A stretch of 8,905 nucleotides of DNA from NCBI GenBank assembly GCA_002427845.1, contig DIYZ01000218.1:1-8905 (forward strand), written 5' to 3'. Of this stretch, positions 4,950 through 8,905 are shown in pieces (position 1 is the first letter of the stretch; each line of letters opens with the position of its first letter). The notes under the pieces were generated by a model, which saw only the letters and a list, made by a program, of their open reading frames with translations, made no database searches and was not told the DNA's origin. The stretch comes from Chloracidobacterium sp. UBA6041. GTDB lineage: Bacteria; Acidobacteriota; Blastocatellia; Pyrinomonadales; Pyrinomonadaceae. The position numbers and the translations under genes were made by a program.

Positions 4950-4987
4950 AAAAACGCTGAGCGATTAGTCCGGCTTCAAAAACAACG

Positions 4988-7306
4988 ATGCAAATGCTTC
5001 GGGTTCTCCTTGCTGTCGTTCTCCTCTGTCAATCATTCCCTCCGCTCATCGCGAAGGCACGTGGCGTCCCTCCATACAGCGCCAAGCCTCATAACAAGAT
5101 GCAACGCAGCACCATTACAGACGTGGCCAGGTTACTCGCGACGCAGCACGGCGCGAAGCCAAACATCGAGCCTACAAGAATAATTGTCCGGTTCAAGCCG
5201 GGTCACCCGCTGAATCGCTTCGTCCCCTCCCACGCATTCGGCGCCGGCATCGACGGTCATGAAAGAGGCGAACTCGATCAGATGCTGTCGCCGAAAAATA
5301 TCAGGGAGATGCTGACGGCGGGACTCAAGCCACTCAGCTACAGGCTGCGAACCGAACTGGCTGGAGAAGCCTGGCACTGGAACCCAAGAGGCGCCTGGAG
5401 TGAGCCCGCGAAAAGCCAGGGCTACTGGGCTTCAACTGATATGACATCAACCGAAGAGGCAGCAACGACAACAACGAAAGACGGCAGCAAATTCCAGGAC
5501 GGAGTCTCTGTGAGTTATGGTTACCGCCTGCCACGCCGCGGCAACACAACCGACCAGGCTAATGATGATGGTTACTCGCGTCTCGATGATGGCGACTCAA
5601 ACACCTACTGGAAAAGCAATCCTTATCTGGACCGGTATTTCACCGGCGAACAAAATGCGAAGCTGCCGCAGTGGGTATTGATCGATCTGGGATGGGAGAA
5701 GCGCGTAAACGTCATTCGCCTGCTCTGGGCCAAGCCCTTTGCGCGCGTGTACGACGTGGAGTATGGGCGCTTTGCCGACGTCAATGACATTAGCCAGGCG
5801 CTGCCCGGTGTCTGGCAAACCTTTGAGCACGGCCGAATCCATTCCGGGAGTGGCGGCGATGTCGCGATTCGTTTGTCATCTCGGCCGGTGATGACTCGCT
5901 TTGTGCGTGTGCTCATGAAGGAAGGTTCCGGTACAGCGGATCACGATTCAACTGACGTGCGCGATCGCCTCGGCTATGCGCTTCGCGAGATCTACCTGGG
6001 AACGATGGACCATGGCAATCACTTCCACGATGAGATTCGTCATGCGCCGGACAATGGAGACCAAACATCGATTTATGTTTCGTCTACCGATCCGTGGCAC
6101 CGCGCGGCGGACAAAGACGAACTCATAGAACAGTCTGGGCTCGATCGAATCTTCCAAAGCGGTTTGACGAATGATTTGCCAATGCTAACTCCCGTTCCTG
6201 TGCTTTACGACACGCCGGAGAATGCGGCGGCGGAGATTCGCTATTTGAAAGCTCGTGGGTTGCCGGTTGAACGAGTTGAATTGGGCGAAGAACCAGACGG
6301 CCAGTTTGTCACACCGGAAGATTACGCGGCCCTCTACATTCAGTTTGCAAAGGCAATACATGCGGTCGCTCCGGAAGTTAAACTCGGTGGCCCAAGTTTC
6401 CAGGACATCGAGGCGGGCGAAGAGTCAGGATCGATTCAAACCAGGAAGGCCGACTGGCTGCGGCGCTTTCTTGCTTATCTCAGGGAGCGAGGACGGCTCG
6501 ACGATTACGCGTTCTTCTCATTCGAGTGGTATCCCTTTGACGATGTCTGCCAACCAGCGGCGCCGCAGTTGGCGCGAGCCAATGAAATGCTCACCAATTC
6601 GCTGGAGCAAATGCAGCAAGGCGGCCTCTCCCGACGCATTCCCTGGATCATCACGGAGTATGGCTATTCAGCTTTCGGCGGGCGCGTAGAGATGGACCTC
6701 GAAGGCGCACTGCTTAACGCGGACATTGTCGGAAATTTTCTCGCGCTGGGAGGCGACCAGACTTTTCTTTACGGGTACGAGCCAAACGAAGTACTTCAGG
6801 AAGTTCCCTGCTCTTCCGGTAACAACATGCTCTTCCTAATTGGCGCGGACGGAAGCATCAGTTACCGCATGCCGACTTACTATGGGGCCTGGTTGCTAAC
6901 TCACGAGTGGGCGCAGGCGGACCTCGGCTCCAGCGATGGCGCGCATGAATTGTATCCGGCAACCGCCGACAACACAGCGGGCCAGGGAGCATTAGTTACA
7001 GCTTATGCGGTGCGCCGCCCGGACGGCTTGTGGTCGCTGATGATTGTCAACAAAGATCCGAATAACACGCGTGAAGTGAAAGTGAAGTTTCACAACGAAG
7101 CTACCGGGACGGAGTCAGAGTTTGAGGGTGAAGTTGATCTATATCAATATTCGCGGAAACAATATGAGCTGAGTCGTGAGCAGGAGCCTTATCCAATCAG
7201 GGACCAGCCGCCTGAACACGAGAGTTTGAAGGGACTTCCCGATCTCGTGGTAAAGTTGCCGGCTTATTCACTCACAGTAGTGCGCGGGGCCATCCAGCTG
7301 CATTGA
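4988..7306 (+). CDS. secreted discoidin-domain, clan GH-A-like glycoside hydrolase
   Basis: A 772-residue protein. Residues 1-24 look like a Sec signal peptide (basic start, hydrophobic LRVLLAVVLLC, then IAKA-R with cleavage likely after A24). Residues about 61-137 (RFVPSHAFGAGIDG, LSYRLRTELAGEAWHWNP) look like the first strands of a TIM barrel. Residues about 175-340 form a discoidin (F5/8 type C)-like module: YSRLDDGDSNTYWKSNPYL, PQWVLIDLGWEKRVNVIRL and TRFVRVLMKEGS. The barrel then continues: ERVELGEEPDGQF (431-440), with E435 the likely acid/base, SFEWYPFDD (511-519), and PWIITEYGYS (552-561), with E557 the likely nucleophile. A C-terminal beta domain (about 668-768) ends in LPAYSLTVVRG. 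Polysaccharide cleavage is inferred; no CAZy family is assigned. E434 stands where clan-A enzymes usually have Asn. I recall Acidobacteriota proteins with the same layout. The Shine-Dalgarno is weak. Confidence 0.75.
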   Translation: MQMLRVLLAVVLLCQSFPPLIAKARGVPPYSAKPHNKMQRSTITDVARLLATQHGAKPNIEPTRIIVRFKPGHPLNRFVPSHAFGAGIDGHERGELDQMLSPKNIREMLTAGLKPLSYRLRTELAGEAWHWNPRGAWSEPAKSQGYWASTDMTSTEEAATTTTKDGSKFQDGVSVSYGYRLPRRGNTTDQANDDGYSRLDDGDSNTYWKSNPYLDRYFTGEQNAKLPQWVLIDLGWEKRVNVIRLLWAKPFARVYDVEYGRFADVNDISQALPGVWQTFEHGRIHSGSGGDVAIRLSSRPVMTRFVRVLMKEGSGTADHDSTDVRDRLGYALREIYLGTMDHGNHFHDEIRHAPDNGDQTSIYVSSTDPWHRAADKDELIEQSGLDRIFQSGLTNDLPMLTPVPVLYDTPENAAAEIRYLKARGLPVERVELGEEPDGQFVTPEDYAALYIQFAKAIHAVAPEVKLGGPSFQDIEAGEESGSIQTRKADWLRRFLAYLRERGRLDDYAFFSFEWYPFDDVCQPAAPQLARANEMLTNSLEQMQQGGLSRRIPWIITEYGYSAFGGRVEMDLEGALLNADIVGNFLALGGDQTFLYGYEPNEVLQEVPCSSGNNMLFLIGADGSISYRMPTYYGAWLLTHEWAQADLGSSDGAHELYPATADNTAGQGALVTAYAVRRPDGLWSLMIVNKDPNNTREVKVKFHNEATGTESEFEGEVDLYQYSRKQYELSREQEPYPIRDQPPEHESLKGLPDLVVKLPAYSLTVVRGAIQLH

Positions 7307-7448
7307 GGCGCGAACAATGAGGAATTTCGCCTTGCGGTTCTGGACAGGACGCGGGTCCGCTCGTCTGTCGCATAATTCGACGCATCTGAGTATCATTCGG
7401 CAGCCTTAATACTCAGTAATAGCTGCAAACAAAATCGGCGGAGCAAAT

Positions 7449-7568
7449 ATGAAAAACGAATTACGCTACGGAGGCAATATCATCCTCGGTCTCTATCTGT
7501 TACTTGCTTCGGCTTTTTTGCGAAGACAACGCATTCAGCATTCTCAAATACAAACCAAAAGGGGGTAG
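7449..7568 (+). CDS. signal-peptide ORF, out-of-frame N-terminus of the DUF3224 gene
   Basis: ATG 7449 has GGAG five bases upstream (7440-7443), a better start signal than many genes here. The 39 codons give a Sec-like signal sequence: basic MKNELRYGG, then hydrophobic NIILGLYLLLASAF, then LRRQRIQ and a stop at 7566-7568. After the signal region the peptide makes no sense in this frame. Shifting back one base at TTTTTTG (7514-7520) turns it into ASAFFAKTTHSAFSNTNQ, which runs without a stop into KGVVVMNHASG of the DUF3224 domain. It is therefore best seen as the first part of that gene, separated by a one-base frame difference, and not as a separate small protein. Confidence 0.55.
   Translation: MKNELRYGGNIILGLYLLLASAFLRRQRIQHSQIQTKRG
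7514..7520 (+). other. T-TTT-TTG slippery heptamer between signal peptide and DUF3224 domain
   Basis: In the frame of the 7449 start the codons are GCT TTT TTG, so T TTT TTG fits the X XXY YYZ form of -1 ribosomal slippage sites. A -1 shift, one extra T by transcriptional slippage, or a lost T in the genome or assembly would each explain the split frames. No strong hairpin just downstream was found by eye. Confidence 0.5.
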
Positions 7569-7570
7569 TC

Positions 7571-7969
7571 GTGATGAATCATGCAAGCGGAAAGTTTGCA
7601 GTGAAGTTGAATCCTCAGGAAGACAAAGATGGGGATCCAACCGTTGGCCGGATGTCGATCGAAAAAGAATTTCAAGGCGATCTCGAAGGCACCAGCAAAG
7701 GTCAAATGCTGGCCGTGAGCACAGACGTCAAAGGCTCGGCGGGTTATGTCGCGATGGAGCGCGTCAGCGGTACACTGCAGGGGAAGAGCGGCACCTTTGC
7801 CCTCCAACACAGTGGCACCCTGACCCGCGGCGCCGCACAACTTTCCGTCACCGTCGTGCCCGATTCAGGTACCGGTCAACTCGTTGGGCTTGCGGGCAAG
7901 ATGACAATCAATATAGTCGACGGAAAGCACTTGTACGAATTCGAATATACGCTCGCTAAACCCGAGTAA
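7571..7969 (+). CDS. DUF3224 family protein
   Basis: The product has 132 residues from GTG 7571; ATG 7574, one codon later, is equally possible and has GGGGG eight bases upstream. The whole DUF3224 pattern is present: MNHASGKFAVKLNPQ at the start, GRMSIEKEFQGDLEGTSKGQML, KGSAGYVAMERVSGTLQGKSGTFALQHSGT, LSVTVVPDSGTGQLVGLAGKMTINI and HLYEFEYTL at the end. It is a small beta-rich, allene-oxide-cyclase-like fold of unknown role. The stop of the upstream signal-peptide ORF overlaps this region closely (TAG at 7566-7568), so either a frameshift gives an exported protein (7449-7969, about 173 residues) or re-initiation gives a cytoplasmic one. The ODP gene follows 43 bases later in the same direction, so the two may be co-transcribed. 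Confidence 0.85.
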   Translation: MMNHASGKFAVKLNPQEDKDGDPTVGRMSIEKEFQGDLEGTSKGQMLAVSTDVKGSAGYVAMERVSGTLQGKSGTFALQHSGTLTRGAAQLSVTVVPDSGTGQLVGLAGKMTINIVDGKHLYEFEYTLAKPE

Positions 7970-7970
7970 G

Positions 7971-7990
7971 AGCCAGTCGAATGGCTTTAA
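7971..7990 (+). terminator. weak hairpin after the DUF3224 gene
   Basis: AGCCA (7971-7975) and TGGCT (7982-7986) form a five-base-pair stem with a six-base loop, followed by TTAA. It is too weak to count as a firm terminator, and readthrough into the ODP gene is plausible. Confidence 0.2.
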
Positions 7991-8012
7991 TCAGCATTCA
8001 GGAGGAGGCATC

Positions 8013-8747
8013 ATGGAGAGTAATGTTACTGAAATCGCGCCCGACGTTTATCGGATTTCCACGTTTCATCCCGATTACGGCATTCAGTTTAATCAGTTTC
8101 TGATCAAGGATGACGAGCCATTCATTATGCACACCGGCTTCAAGAAGATGTTTCCGATCACGCGTGAAGCAGTGACTTCGCTTATTGATCCGGCGAAGTT
8201 GCGCTGGATTGGATTCAGCCACTTCGAGTCAGACGAGTGTGGCGCGTTGAACGAGTGGTTGACTGTCGCGCCGCAGGCGCAAGCGGTTTGCAGCTTTGTT
8301 GGCACCATGGTGATGGTGAACGATTTCGCCGACAGGCCCGCGCGCCCGCTCAACGATGGCGAAGTGCTCGAGACCGGCCGTCATCGCTTGCGCTTCCTGG
8401 CAACTCCACACGTGCCGCACTGCTGGGATGCGGGTCTCTTCTTCGAGGAGAACGAGAAAACGCTCCTTTGCTCCGACCTCTTTTTCCATCCCGGCGATCC
8501 TGAGCCATTAACTGAATCAGATATCGTGGGGCGTGCAAAAGAATCAATCGTGGCAGGGCTGGCCAGCCCGTTAGCCAACGACATGCCCTACACGCCCTAT
8601 ACGGATAGCACTTTGCGCCGGCTCGCCGATCTGGAGCCGCGAACGCTTGGGCTGATGCATGGCTCTTCTTTCAGGGGCGATGGCCGCATCGCGATTCTGG
8701 ATCTGGCGGGAGTAATCAAGGAAGCGATCGGCGGTCAAAAGAATTAA
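8013..8747 (+). CDS. stand-alone ODP-type MBL-fold diiron protein
   Basis: A 244-residue protein from ATG 8013, with a strong GGAGGAGG at 8001-8008. It is a metallo-beta-lactamase-fold domain of the type found in flavodiiron proteins (oxygen or NO reductases). Ligand pattern: H70-x-E72-x-D74 (SHFESDE), H136 (in TPHVPHCWD), D155 (LLCSDLFF) and H216 (LMHGSSFRGD). The spacings H136-x18-D155 and D155-x60-H216 are those I recall for flavodiiron proteins. The sixth position, the last His of HxExDH, is Glu (E75). No flavodoxin or rubredoxin domain follows: the frame stops at 8747, so an electron donor would have to come from elsewhere. Redox sensing or reduction of O2 or NO is inferred, and a hydrolase role is possible. 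It is cytoplasmic, with no signal peptide, and may be co-transcribed with DUF3224. Confidence 0.85.
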   Translation: MESNVTEIAPDVYRISTFHPDYGIQFNQFLIKDDEPFIMHTGFKKMFPITREAVTSLIDPAKLRWIGFSHFESDECGALNEWLTVAPQAQAVCSFVGTMVMVNDFADRPARPLNDGEVLETGRHRLRFLATPHVPHCWDAGLFFEENEKTLLCSDLFFHPGDPEPLTESDIVGRAKESIVAGLASPLANDMPYTPYTDSTLRRLADLEPRTLGLMHGSSFRGDGRIAILDLAGVIKEAIGGQKN

Positions 8748-8748
8748 G

Positions 8749-8776
8749 CCACAGATGGACACGGATAAACGCGGAT
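8749..8776 (+). repeat. CCACAGAT-type interspersed repeat, copy 2
   Basis: The repeat starts two bases after the ODP stop codon and is built of CCACAGAT, ACACGGAT and AAACGCGGAT words. It is related to 3049-3065 and lies in the same place, just after a gene. The rest of the tail to 8905 (158 bases in all) shows no gene. Confidence 0.6.
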
Positions 8777-8887
8777 AGGAACCGAAAGACAGCGACAGAC
8801 TACCACCCCTTCGGACGAGTCTTCTTGCGCAATTCAAGATGACAGACTAGCGTTACGAAGTTCGGATTCTGGTTGCCAGACCGAAAA

Positions 8888-8905
8888 TCCGAAATCCGCA
8901 ATCCG
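8888..8905 (-). repeat. inverted copy of the GATTGCG-type repeat at the window edge
   Basis: The minus strand reads CGGATTGCGGATTTCGGA; its first 14 bases equal 3848-3861. The repeat probably continues beyond the window. Confidence 0.7.

Larger units (their letters stand above)
4685..4987. other. 303-base divergent spacer filled with repeats
   Basis: This is the shared upstream region of the DUF4440 gene and the large secreted protein gene. It contains CAGCA/CAGTGGG simple repeats at both ends, two inverted copies of the GTCAAGCC element, one perfect eight-base-pair hairpin and one direct copy of the GTCAAGCC element. I found no convincing promoter for either gene. Confidence 0.75.

Noticed and set aside
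6255..6689. 144-codon + strand open frame inside the secreted-protein gene
   Set aside because: It runs in another frame through the catalytic region, has Ser/Arg-rich shadow composition, and the main frame has clear conserved motifs here.
7504..7959. 151-codon open frame overlapping the DUF3224 gene in a third frame
   Set aside because: It is Arg-rich with no domain and follows the third frame of a clear DUF3224 gene; it needs a TTG start without a good ribosome site.

Overview
The window looks like part of a chromosome from an uncultured or environmental bacterium, most plausibly Acidobacteriota (Blastocatellia/Pyrinomonadales-like). This is inference. It rests on the density of short palindromic and simple intergenic repeats, on the small secreted DUF4440 and DUF3224 proteins, and on a large secreted discoidin-containing glycosidase-like protein of a kind I associate with that phylum. 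No rRNA, tRNA, CRISPR array or transposase is visible.

Left part (1-2400): a partial gene of unknown function runs off the left edge on the + strand (2-253). Facing it is a two-gene minus-strand unit: a ParB/DndB-like 'DGQHR' protein (2305-1016), then 36 bases later a HEPN-domain protein with an RNase-type R-x4-H motif (979-458). This part looks more AT-rich than the rest and resembles accessory or defence DNA. An 18-base direct repeat joins the start codon of the HEPN gene to an internal site of its partner.

Middle part (2400-5000): a DUF2255 gene (2523-3020), a HAD-family phosphatase (3172-3834) and a minus-strand DUF4440 lipoprotein-like gene (4684-4187) are separated by repeat-rich spacers. 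These spacers hold at least two families of hairpin elements, (i) GCTCC-GTTA-GGAGC hairpins with an ATTTATAG-like flank and (ii) hairpins with a GTCAAGCC core and compensatory stem changes. They also hold simple repeats of the CAGCA/CAGTGGG, GATTGCG and CCACAGAT types. The DUF2255 gene itself seems to have absorbed repeat DNA, both internally and at its 3' end.

Right part (5000-8905): a 772-residue secreted protein (4988-7306) combines a discoidin-like module with a clan-A glycoside-hydrolase-like barrel. It is followed by a DUF3224 gene whose signal peptide lies in another frame, separated by a T6-G slippery run (7449-7969), and by a stand-alone diiron/MBL 'ODP' domain protein (8013-8747). 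The last 158 bases are non-coding repeats.

Apart from the DGQHR-HEPN pair, and perhaps DUF3224 with the ODP protein, the genes look like single transcription units with no obvious shared pathway. The strongest candidates for something undescribed are the DGQHR-HEPN pair, the frameshifted DUF3224 gene and the covarying hairpin family.
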